12,033 bases of DNA from Clostridiales bacterium (GTDB taxonomy: Bacteria; Bacillota; Clostridia; Oscillospirales; Oscillospiraceae). The stretch spans positions 1 to 12,033 of the forward strand of contig SFGJ01000032.1 in assembly GCA_004557655.1 (NCBI GenBank). Reading direction: 5' to 3'. The notes beneath the pieces were generated by a model. It had not been told where the DNA came from. It worked only from the letters and a program-made list of their open reading frames with translations, and did not search any database. The first letter of the stretch is position 1. Each line of letters starts with the position of its first letter. Below, piece by piece: positions 1 to 5,815 of the stretch. Made by a program: the position numbers and the translations under genes.

Positions 1-681
1 TTAGATGTATCGCCCCAGGCGTTGAGCGTCCCGGACATAGACAACTACATAGGTTTGGCCCATACGCTGTTCGCCTTGGAGGATGTTTACAGTCTGAAAG
101 TGGTAGAGGCGGATGGACGTGCCTGCCTGCAAGCAGATATTTTTCAGGGAGGCCGTCAAGCCAGTGAGCTGAACAAAATCTTGATTGCGTGGCGGGAACA
201 GGCGGCGAAGTTGGAGGCCGGGGAGATCACCAAGGAGGACTATGACCGCTGGCGCTACAACTACCCGAAGTACGACACCACCCAGCGGTGGGCCAAAGTC
301 CCCTCGAAGGAATTAAGCGATGCTCTGATAAAAGGATTGAAGAAACAGAGAAAAGACAAATACGCAAGCCACCCGCTATACGGGAGTGAACAAAGTAAAT
401 CCGGTTTTGGTATCTGCTATCAATTTGCTATCAAATGCCCCGTTTCCGTTCCAAAAGCCCAGTGTTTTCAAGGCTTTGCGGGTTTCGTTAGTTATTCCCA
501 CTCAGTAGGTGTTTCCAGTCTCTTTATGCAGAGAGCTTACGCCTCCCGCTCCTTGCGTTTGAGGACGAAGGCTGCGGCGAGAATCGTCACGGGCAGGGCG
601 ATGACCCAAACCAGCACGCCGGTATCGCCGGTGGCGGGGGTGCCGCCGTTGTTGGTGCCGTCGCCGGGCTTATCGGTGTAG
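1..681 (+). CDS. XRE-family (helix-turn-helix) regulator, C-terminal part, with unrelated 3' extension
   Basis: The reading frame is open from base 1, so the 5' end lies outside the window; the TTG at 22 is not a convincing start. The first 120 or so codons (VSPQALSVPDIDNYIGLAHT, then a stretch rich in Lys, Glu and Tyr, then DTTQRWAKVPSKELSDAL) resemble the C-terminal part of small XRE-type DNA-binding regulators common on clostridial integrative elements; the helix-turn-helix itself would lie upstream. From about base 363 the translation stops looking like that family and becomes Cys/Ser-rich. It then runs 145 bp into the opposite-strand surface-protein gene before stopping. The natural C-terminus has probably been replaced at a recombination junction. 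Family assignment is from memory of similar proteins and is moderate; the loss of the 3' end is inference. Confidence 0.5.
   Translation, partial: LDVSPQALSVPDIDNYIGLAHTLFALEDVYSLKVVEADGRACLQADIFQGGRQASELNKILIAWREQAAKLEAGEITKEDYDRWRYNYPKYDTTQRWAKVPSKELSDALIKGLKKQRKDKYASHPLYGSEQSKSGFGICYQFAIKCPVSVPKAQCFQGFAGFVSYSHSVGVSSLFMQRAYASRSLRLRTKAAARIVTGRAMTQTSTPVSPVAGVPPLLVPSPGLSV
415..434 (+). repeat. short tandem direct repeat at a probable element junction
   Basis: TGCTATCAA occurs at 415-423 and again at 426-434. It lies in the noncoding-looking stretch between the end of the regulator homology (about 363) and the 3' end of the surface-protein gene (537). The same stretch holds a small CCCGCTATACGGG inverted repeat near 372-384. 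Such repeats can mark integrase core or arm sites, but no integrase is present here, so this is only a possible old att region. Confidence 0.2.
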
Positions 682-2738
682 CAGAGCTTCTCCGCGTCCG
701 CGCCCAGGGGGTCGTCGGTGCGGTTGAAGTCCTTGAACTCCACACCCTTGATTTTGGGCAGGGCCTTGGAGGTATCGAAGTAGATGGCACCGCTGGCGGT
801 CTCGTGGCTGACGCAGCTGGTGTCCACATACTTCACGGAGGCAATGCCCTTCTCCGCACCGCAGCCGGAAGCGTAGTAGTTATTGGAAATGATATTATTC
901 TTGTTCAGCGAACTCATATAGCCGATAATACCACCGGTCTTGCCCTGGGGGCCGTGGACCTTGCCGGTAAAGGCGTTGTTCTGAATGCCGCCAATGCCAT
1001 TGCCCCAGCATTGGTTGATGTCGCCCTCGCGACCCAGGATGCCGCCGACCCAATCCTTGCCGGTGATGTCGCCGGAGCACTTGCAGTCCTCAATGGTCAC
1101 GCAGGGGGAGTTCGGCGCGGTGCTGTCATTATAGCCGGAGCCAAGAATGCCGCCCGCATTGCCCTCAGACACCACCTTGCCGGTGAAGGAACAGTTTTTA
1201 ATGACGCAGGGGCCCATGGACTGGCCCTTTCTGCCCACCAGACCACCCACGCTTTTTCTGCCCATTACCGTGGCAGCGCTGGAGCAGTTGGTCATGTTGC
1301 CGTTAAAGTCGCCCGCAAAGGAGCCCGTAGTCGCAGGGAAACCACTGGCATAATACTCATCCATGCCGTAGCCGATGGTCACACCGCTGGCCACGGTGCA
1401 GTTGCTGATGTTCACAAAGTTCACGCCGGAGGCATAGCCGCCGATGAAGCCGGAGTTTCTGATATTGGAGCCGGTGAGGATGTGGCAGTTGTCAATGTCC
1501 ACGGTGGCAGGGCAGCCGGTGTTATAGTTGCCGTCGTCGCCGTAGTCCACATCGTAGCGCTCAATGAGGCCGAAGCCGTCGATCTTCGTGCCGAAAATTT
1601 TCAGATTCTTTATGGTGGCCTCCCGAACGATATTGAACAGGGGCTTGCCGCCCTCGGCAATGCGCACGGTGTAGTTCCGGCCATCCAGGGTGCCGGAGAA
1701 GGGTAGGATGTTGGTGCCCTTCTTGGTGTCCACACCGCCGTCCTTGGTGACGCCGATGGGCTTCCAGTCGGCGGTGAGGGAGATGTCATTGGCAAAGGCG
1801 AAGTACATCCCGGCGAAGGTGTAGCCGTCCGCCACCTTCTTATAGAGGTAGTTCAGGTCCTCCTGGTTTTTCAGCAGCCAGGGAGATTGCTCCGTGCCCT
1901 GACCCTCCAGCTCCATGGTGACCTTGGTCACTTCGACCTTCACGCAGTCCGTGAGTACACGGGTGCCCTCCAGAGTGCCCCTGGTCCGATAGATCTCGCC
2001 GTAGAACCAGGTAGTGCCCACCTGGGATGTAGAAGGGGTATAAACGGAATATTTGCCGTCTTCCGCAACATTAAATTTGGTATCCGTAGCCACCAGGACA
2101 GGATTGGTCCTGTTCTGATCGTCACAGCTATACCAGTTGCACTGGAGATTGCCTGCGCCCGCATCATTTTTCACCATCACCTGCAAGGCCTTGGGAGACT
2201 GGCCCTGACCATAGGACGCGCTCACGGGCTGGCCGATGATTTCCGGCGTAGCCAGCTTCAGGGCATTAACCTTCTGTACCCGAATCGTAGGCAGTTTAAA
2301 GGAAGCGCCACCGCATGTTACAGTTGCATTGATCATATACTGGCCCATCACGGTGCTGGAGGTATCAACGGTCACTTTTGCCGTTGTTCCCTCGATTTGG
2401 ATCTTAGCTAAACCCGCTCCTCTTGTCCACTCAAAAACAGCCGTATCATCTATATTTTTTACAAAAGCCTCGATTTCCAGCGTATCAAATTGCGTCAGGG
2501 AGGCGAGTGTATAAGCGGTTCCGACTTTCTTTAATGCAGCTTCCTTTCCGTTTACCGTAACCACATACTTGTCAAATTCAGGCTTGGCCGCAGCATCCTG
2601 CACGGTGATGTGCAGTTTATAGGTCTTATCCGCAATACAGTACCGAGCGGAGGAAGGCTTCAAGTGAACGTGCGAAAAAGTACGGAATCTCAGCAAAGTA
2701 GCACAAATAAATTTTGCATTCTCGTATAGCAAAAACAA
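537..2738 (-). CDS. Cell-surface protein with GLUG/beta-helix repeats and C-terminal wall anchor, N-terminally truncated
   Basis: This is a long secreted-type protein of up to 733 residues if the TTG at 2738 is used. The middle part has a Gly-Thr-x-x-x-Pro-Trp opening, an ISLTADWKPIG stretch and a DGRNYTV segment. Repeated GG-[IL]-[IL]-G turns follow (GGLVGRKG, GGILGSGY, GGILGRE, GGIIGY), as in GLUG-motif adhesins that fold as a beta-helix. Around residue 701 comes TPATGD, a xPxTG-type sorting motif, then a hydrophobic segment and a KRKERE tail, so it is likely attached to the wall by a sortase or held in the membrane. The first 34 residues do not look like a signal peptide. That sequence, from about 2640 upward, looks like the leader of the neighbouring resolvase, so the true 5' end is probably lost. 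It is GC-rich compared with the genes to its right. The ligand is unknown. Confidence 0.7.
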   Translation of the reverse strand: MFLLYENAKFICATLLRFRTFSHVHLKPSSARYCIADKTYKLHITVQDAAAKPEFDKYVVTVNGKEAALKKVGTAYTLASLTQFDTLEIEAFVKNIDDTAVFEWTRGAGLAKIQIEGTTAKVTVDTSSTVMGQYMINATVTCGGASFKLPTIRVQKVNALKLATPEIIGQPVSASYGQGQSPKALQVMVKNDAGAGNLQCNWYSCDDQNRTNPVLVATDTKFNVAEDGKYSVYTPSTSQVGTTWFYGEIYRTRGTLEGTRVLTDCVKVEVTKVTMELEGQGTEQSPWLLKNQEDLNYLYKKVADGYTFAGMYFAFANDISLTADWKPIGVTKDGGVDTKKGTNILPFSGTLDGRNYTVRIAEGGKPLFNIVREATIKNLKIFGTKIDGFGLIERYDVDYGDDGNYNTGCPATVDIDNCHILTGSNIRNSGFIGGYASGVNFVNISNCTVASGVTIGYGMDEYYASGFPATTGSFAGDFNGNMTNCSSAATVMGRKSVGGLVGRKGQSMGPCVIKNCSFTGKVVSEGNAGGILGSGYNDSTAPNSPCVTIEDCKCSGDITGKDWVGGILGREGDINQCWGNGIGGIQNNAFTGKVHGPQGKTGGIIGYMSSLNKNNIISNNYYASGCGAEKGIASVKYVDTSCVSHETASGAIYFDTSKALPKIKGVEFKDFNRTDDPLGADAEKLCYTDKPGDGTNNGGTPATGDTGVLVWVIALPVTILAAAFVLKRKEREA

Positions 2739-2756
2739 AGGATAGGAGGAAAATCA

Positions 2757-3050
2757 TTGAGAGTTTTTGGGTATATTCGAGTCAGTACCAACGTCTATTT
2801 TAACGAAGCGGACAGCATGGTTGAGGTCTGTACCTATAATACCGCACTCAAAAAGAGGCTCACCGAGTTTGCCGGGAAATATCCCTCCGAGTGCCGATTG
2901 ATCGACGATGACGGAAACGGCTGCCTGTCCTTTGAAGTCAGCAAGGGCCGTTTTGGTTTTAAGCTGACCGCACCCTATGATGAAAGCCGCCGCAAGGCTG
3001 CCAGCGAACTGGCGAAGAAAAATACCGAAAGATTAAGGAGGCAAGAGTAA
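2757..3050 (+). CDS. Chimera of serine-resolvase N-terminus and mobile-element accessory protein
   Basis: The TTG start at 2757 has a GGAGG 7 nt upstream. The first 11 residues, MRVFGYIRVST, are the classic opening of a serine recombinase (Tyr-Ile-Arg-Val-Ser, with the catalytic Ser at position 10). From residue 12 the protein becomes NVYFNEADSMVEVCTYN and continues as a small accessory protein often found on clostridial conjugative and transposable elements. The remaining roughly 85 residues include basic stretches and a charged Lys/Arg-rich C-terminus. The recombinase catalytic domain beyond the first strand is absent, so it cannot recombine DNA. Expression of the accessory part would now depend on the resolvase start signals. 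The stop codon overlaps the next start (TAATG), so the two genes are coupled. Function of the accessory family is unknown to me. Confidence 0.6.
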   Translation: MRVFGYIRVSTNVYFNEADSMVEVCTYNTALKKRLTEFAGKYPSECRLIDDDGNGCLSFEVSKGRFGFKLTAPYDESRRKAASELAKKNTERLRRQE

Positions 3051-3295
3051 TGAAAATCCTGTCCTGTACGTTCAACATGGATACAGCTTGTGTGGAGCTG
3101 AAATTAGATAGCGGCAGTATGATAGCGATTAACACAATCGCCGTGGAGAACGAAGTAGCCGACAATATGTATCAGCGGTCAGAGCTGGACTATCTGATCT
3201 ACAATGATCCGGTGGCATACGCAGAGCTGATACTCAACGGCGATCCCGAAACCTATTTGAAAACTGTGACCGAATACAAACCTTTGGATAGCTGA
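3050..3295 (+). CDS. DUF6061-family small protein
   Basis: This is an 81-residue acidic protein starting at an ATG that overlaps the previous stop by one base, with AAGGAGG at 3035-3041. The string IAVENEVADNMYQRSELDYL, followed by IYNDPVAYAELILNGDPETYL, matches my memory of the DUF6061 family, a short conserved protein carried next to accessory genes in clostridial mobile elements. There is no signal peptide, membrane segment or cysteine cluster; the sequence is compatible with a compact alpha/beta fold. A strong intrinsic terminator begins 7 bp after the stop, so it ends the chimera-DUF6061 unit. Its biochemical role is unknown. Confidence 0.7.
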   Translation: MKILSCTFNMDTACVELKLDSGSMIAINTIAVENEVADNMYQRSELDYLIYNDPVAYAELILNGDPETYLKTVTEYKPLDS

Positions 3296-3301
3296 CCACA
3301 C

Positions 3302-3337
3302 GCCGCCCGTGGGAGAAATCCTGCGGGCGGCATTTTT
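3302..3337 (+). terminator. Intrinsic terminator after the DUF6061 gene
   Basis: GCCGCCCG (3302-3309) pairs perfectly with CGGGCGGC (3324-3331) around a 14-nt loop, followed by ATTTTT. It separates the mobile-element remnant from the redox module. Confidence 0.85.
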
Positions 3338-3375
3338 GACTGCTGTACAGAATTCAATAAACTACGATCCTTGCC

Positions 3376-3416
3376 ATTCTGACATTTGCTCTTTGTTAGG
3401 TGATGACATCACGGAA
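3376..3416 (+). repeat. Promoter-region direct repeat, copy 1
   Basis: The 41 bases from ATTCTGACATTTGC to CATCACGGAA recur at 5078-5118 with a single difference at the operator centre (A at 3406, T at 5108). The match covers the operator and 24 bp upstream of it, but not the -10 box or beyond. It looks like a duplicated activator-binding cassette. Confidence 0.85.
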
Positions 3417-3440
3417 CTCAGTTTATCTTTCGGTTATACT
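3400..3440 (+). promoter_or_regulatory. Operator/promoter 1 (GTGATGACATCAC plus -10) for the SDR unit
   Basis: The 13-bp palindrome GTGATGACATCAC spans 3400-3412 and is followed by GGAA. A -10 box, TATACT, lies at 3435-3440, 29 bp from the palindrome centre (3406). The -35 position (CGGAAC) does not resemble TTGACA. This fits an activator-dependent promoter with the activator centred near -41 (class II). The expected start of transcription is about 3447, and the gene start is at 3474. Confidence 0.75.
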
Positions 3441-3473
3441 ACATCCATAAAGAAAACCAAGGAGGTACTCAAT

Positions 3474-4220
3474 ATGAGACTGAAGGATAAAGTTGCGATC
3501 ATTACCGGTGGAAGCCGTGGCATTGGTTTCGCTACCGCAGATAAATTTCTGAAGGAAGGCGCTACTGTCATTCTGGCAGCAAGCTCTCAGGCTTCTGCCG
3601 ATAAGGCGGTTTCTCAACTGAAGGAAAAATATCCGGAAGCCACTGTTGCAGGCATCAGCCCCAACCTTGCAAGTTTGGAATCCGTAAGGGAAGCTTTCAA
3701 GGAGGCTACCGCCAAATACGGTTGCGTGGATATTCTGGTGAACAACGCCGGTGTATCGGAAAGCACTCCGTTTATGGAATACACTGAGGATACCTTTGAC
3801 AAGGTCATGGATCTGAACGTGAAAGGCGTGTTTAATGCCACTCGTGCAGCAGCAGAATGTATGGTGGCAAGAGGTGGCGGCGTAATCCTTTCTACTTCTT
3901 CCATGGTCAGCATTTCCGGTCAGCCCAGTGGATTTGCATATCCTGCGTCCAAGTTTGCGGTGAATGGTCTGACTGTGTCCCTGGCAAGAGAGCTTGGCCC
4001 CAAGGGCATACGCGTTAATGCTGTGGCTCCCGGCATCACCGAGACCGATATGATGAAAGCGGTTCCAAAGGAAGTCATCGACCCCATGATTGCAAGAATC
4101 CCTCTGCGCCGACTGGGGCAACCCGAAGACATCGCCAATGCCTTTGTGTTCCTTGCTTCCGATGAAGCATCCTATATCACCGGCGTAGTGCTGAGTGTGG
4201 ACGGAATGGCACGGACCTAA
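3474..4220 (+). CDS. Short-chain dehydrogenase/reductase (FabG/BaiA-like)
   Basis: This is a 248-residue NAD(P)-dependent oxidoreductase of classical SDR size. It shows the cofactor motif TGGSRGIG (residues 11-18), NNAG (90-93), the structural Asn of LNVKG (115), catalytic Ser143, and Tyr156 with Lys160 in YPASK, so all active residues are present. The ATG at 3474 is preferred over upstream in-frame starts because AAGGAGG (3459-3465) sits 8 nt before it and the extra sequence would cover the promoter. The closing SVDGMART resembles the ends of BaiA-type hydroxysteroid dehydrogenases as well as FabG-like reductases, so the substrate (a ketone or secondary alcohol) cannot be fixed. It is the first gene after operator 1 and is followed 52 bp later by a rhodanese lipoprotein. 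Because it sits in a sulfur/redox regulon, a reactive carbonyl substrate is possible, but that is inference. Confidence 0.88.
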   Translation: MRLKDKVAIITGGSRGIGFATADKFLKEGATVILAASSQASADKAVSQLKEKYPEATVAGISPNLASLESVREAFKEATAKYGCVDILVNNAGVSESTPFMEYTEDTFDKVMDLNVKGVFNATRAAAECMVARGGGVILSTSSMVSISGQPSGFAYPASKFAVNGLTVSLARELGPKGIRVNAVAPGITETDMMKAVPKEVIDPMIARIPLRRLGQPEDIANAFVFLASDEASYITGVVLSVDGMART

Positions 4221-4225
4221 ATAGA

Positions 4226-4255
4226 TAAGTGGGGCGGCATCTGTCACCCCACTTA
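4226..4255 (+). other. Hairpin between the SDR and rhodanese lipoprotein genes, no U-tract
   Basis: TAAGTGGGG (4226-4234) pairs with CCCCACTTA (4247-4255) over 9 bp. The next bases are CCAAAGG rather than a T-run, so it is unlikely to terminate fully. It could stabilise the upstream message or lower expression of the downstream gene. Confidence 0.6.
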
Positions 4256-4272
4256 CCAAAGGAGAGATTATT

Positions 4273-4659
4273 ATGAAGAAATATATCCCGTTTTTATTGA
4301 CCCTGCTCCTGCTGGCAGGCTGCGCAGCACCTGCTGCTCAGGAAGGCACCTATCGCCAGATCACAATGGACGAGGCGATCATTATGATGGAAGAAGAAAG
4401 CAATTACATTATTTTAGATGTCCGCACACCTGAGGAATTCAGCGAAAAACACATTCCCGGTGCCATCAACATCCCCAATGAAACCATCGGGACAGAGGAA
4501 GTTCCCGAACTACCTGATAAAGATCAGCTGATCCTGATCTACTGCCGCAGTGGAAACCGCAGCAAGCAGGCATCTGAAAAACTGGTCAGGTTAGGCTATA
4601 TGAATATCGTAGAATTCGGTGGCATCAACGACTGGCCGGGCGACACCGTAAACGGATAA
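4273..4659 (+). CDS. Rhodanese-domain lipoprotein (extracytoplasmic sulfurtransferase)
   Basis: This is a 128-residue exported rhodanese. A short Lys-Lys N-terminus and hydrophobic core end in the lipobox LLAGC with Cys17 as the lipidation site, so the mature protein should be tethered to the outer face of the membrane. The single rhodanese domain (about residues 27-127) has ILDVRTPEEF (48-57), HIPGAINIP (60-68) and the active-site loop YCRSGNRS with catalytic Cys91. Such domains move sulfane sulfur through a Cys-persulfide. Its start has an AAGGAGA-type ribosome site 7-8 nt upstream. It lies 52 bp after the SDR gene, probably in the same transcript, and is followed by a strong terminator. 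It is one of three rhodanese domains in the window and the only exported one, so it may take up or detoxify sulfane sulfur outside the cell. The physiological donor is unknown. Confidence 0.9.
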   Translation: MKKYIPFLLTLLLLAGCAAPAAQEGTYRQITMDEAIIMMEEESNYIILDVRTPEEFSEKHIPGAINIPNETIGTEEVPELPDKDQLILIYCRSGNRSKQASEKLVRLGYMNIVEFGGINDWPGDTVNG

Positions 4660-4710
4660 CAAATCTTTTTGGCCGGATTATAGCGGATTGGAAAATATAT
4701 ATGCAAAAAC

Positions 4711-4746
4711 TCTGGTGGATGCAGAACGATCCACCAGAATTTTTTA
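4711..4746 (+). terminator. Intrinsic terminator of the SDR-rhodanese lipoprotein unit
   Basis: TCTGGTGGAT (4711-4720) pairs perfectly with ATCCACCAGA (4729-4738) around an 8-nt loop, followed by ATTTTTTATT. It is a strong rho-independent terminator lying 51 bp after the rhodanese stop. Confidence 0.92.
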
Positions 4747-5084
4747 TTGAATGTATTTACCGGAATAATTCTGTTTTGCTTTCTCTTTTCGGACAAGCAG
4801 GAAGTACAAACACAAGCCTATGGGAAGCTATGAGTACAACAGCATTGGTCAATGCGGTGATAAATGGATTGGGAATTTCTGTCCTGCCCCATCGAATGAT
4901 TCTTCCTGCCATAGAACGAGGGCTTGTTGTTACTATAGGTGTGAAGGGGCTGCGATTCCAAAGAAACTTCTACATGATCCATCATAAGGATAAGTTTCTC
5001 ACAGCATCAACAAAACGCTTTATGGAACTATGTAGAAATTATGAAGTGGATTACCCATTCCCCAGGTATAATGGATTATTCTGA
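4747..5084 (+). pseudogene. LysR-family regulator remnant (C-terminal effector-binding part)
   Basis: The translation from about 4750 to 5045 resembles the last 95-100 residues of a LysR-type regulator. LWEAMSTTALVNAVINGLGI, then SVLPHRMI and a closing FYMIHHKDKFLTASTKRFME segment, correspond to the effector-domain C-terminus, as in CysL/CbbR-like proteins. The DNA-binding domain and the first half of the effector domain are missing: the rhodanese terminator lies immediately upstream. No ribosome site fits a real start; the in-frame ATG at 4701 would translate the terminator hairpin. It is best read as a decayed fragment, possibly left when the SDR-rhodanese unit was placed beside an older LysR gene. 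The remnant runs directly into operator copy 2. Confidence 0.75.
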
Positions 5085-5118
5085 CATTTGCTCTTTGTTA
5101 GGTGATGTCATCACGGAA
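5078..5118 (+). repeat. Promoter-region direct repeat, copy 2
   Basis: This stretch is identical to 3376-3416 apart from one base at the operator centre. Its first bases overlap the end of the LysR remnant reading frame, so the duplicated block joined that remnant at about 5078. Confidence 0.85.
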
Positions 5119-5142
5119 GCCGTTCATTTTTCCGGATATAAT
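5102..5142 (+). promoter_or_regulatory. Operator/promoter 2 (GTGATGTCATCAC plus -10) for the thioredoxin unit
   Basis: The palindrome lies at 5102-5114 (centre 5108) followed by GGAA, and a perfect TATAAT lies at 5137-5142. The centre to -10 distance is 29 bp, the same as in the other three copies. There is no TTGACA-like -35. The predicted start of transcription is about 5149, and the thioredoxin ATG is at 5176. Confidence 0.8.
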
Positions 5143-5175
5143 GAGGTCACAAAAGAAAACAAGGAGGACAACAAA

Positions 5176-5481
5176 ATGTCTGCTATCAATATCAACAGAA
5201 ATAACTTCCAAAACGAAGTGATGAATTCCGACAGAAAAGTTCTGCTGGACTTCTGGGCACCCTGGTGCGGTCCCTGCCGTATGGTGGTTCCTATCGTGGA
5301 AGAAATCGCCAGAGAGCGATCCGATATCAAGGTCGGCAAGATCAATGTGGATGAACAGCCTGAGCTGGCCAGCCAGTTCGGCGTCATGAGCATTCCCACC
5401 CTGGTGGTAATGGAAAATGGCAAGATCATTCAGCAGATTTCCGGTGCAAGACCCAAGAACGCAATTCTTGGGATGCTGTAA
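5176..5481 (+). CDS. trxA: Thioredoxin
   Basis: This is a 101-residue cytoplasmic thioredoxin of normal length. The redox motif WCGPC (Trp30, Cys31 to Cys34) is intact, FWAP precedes it, and the cis-proline Pro74 lies in SIPT. The ATG at 5176 has AAGGAGG (5161-5167) 8 nt upstream, and longer in-frame versions would translate the operator. It is first in the operon thioredoxin, rhodanese, CoA-disulfide reductase, behind operator 2. Thioredoxins reduce protein disulfides and can release sulfide from rhodanese persulfides, which suits the neighbours. No dedicated thioredoxin reductase is seen here, so electrons would come from a reductase elsewhere; direct coupling to the downstream flavoprotein is only possible. 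Confidence 0.93.
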   Translation: MSAININRNNFQNEVMNSDRKVLLDFWAPWCGPCRMVVPIVEEIARERSDIKVGKINVDEQPELASQFGVMSIPTLVVMENGKIIQQISGARPKNAILGML

Positions 5482-5493
5482 GGAGGTGTGATT

Positions 5494-5814
5494 ATGGGCT
5501 TCTTTGATTTTTTCAAACAGGTAAATATCAATCAAGGCGTAGAGGAATATAAGGCTACCGCCGATGCGGTTCTGGTGGATGTACGCACCCCGCAGGAATA
5601 CCGGGAAGGCCATATCCCCGGCAGCAAAAATGTGCCTCTGCAGCAACTTGACAAAATCAGTTCTTTGGCCAAAAATAAAGAGATCCCTCTGTTCGTATAC
5701 TGCTATTCCGGCTCCCGGAGTCGTCAGGCAACCGGTATGCTGCAGCAGATGGGATATACCAATGTAAACAATATCGGCGGAATTGCCGCTTATTCCGGAA
5801 AGGTGGAACGGTAA
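5494..5814 (+). CDS. Single-domain rhodanese sulfurtransferase (cytoplasmic)
   Basis: This is a 106-residue stand-alone rhodanese without a signal peptide. VLVDVRTPQEY (27-37), GHIPGSKNVP (39-48) and the active-site loop YCYSGSRS with Cys70 mark an intact persulfide-forming enzyme. The ATG at 5494 is chosen because AGGAGG (5481-5486) sits 7 nt before it; the GTG at 5488 would be only 1 nt from that site. The gene starts 12 bp after thioredoxin and its stop is 1 bp before the CoA-disulfide reductase start, so the three are very likely co-transcribed and coupled. In this setting it probably passes sulfane sulfur between a low-molecular-weight persulfide, thioredoxin and acceptor proteins. The donor is not visible from sequence. 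Confidence 0.92.
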   Translation: MGFFDFFKQVNINQGVEEYKATADAVLVDVRTPQEYREGHIPGSKNVPLQQLDKISSLAKNKEIPLFVYCYSGSRSRQATGMLQQMGYTNVNNIGGIAAYSGKVER

Positions 5815-5815
5815 C

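Noticed and set aside
804..1706. 300-residue plus-strand reading frame antisense to the surface-protein gene
   Set aside because: It is Ala/Gly/Val/His-rich in the way expected for the complement of a GC-rich gene, has no ribosome site, and lies wholly within a better-supported gene.
3413..3417. GGAA after the operator as an ECF-sigma -35 box
   Set aside because: The downstream boxes are TATAAT-like sigma-A -10 elements at fixed distance, not ECF -10 elements; the GGAA is better explained as part of the activator site.
3309..3473. Longer N-terminus for the SDR gene
   Set aside because: It would translate the terminator end, operator and -10 box; the ATG at 3474 has an ideal ribosome site and the usual SDR start.
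4701..4746. Protein start of the LysR-like frame at 4701
   Set aside because: These codons are the perfect terminator hairpin of the preceding operon and there is no ribosome site.
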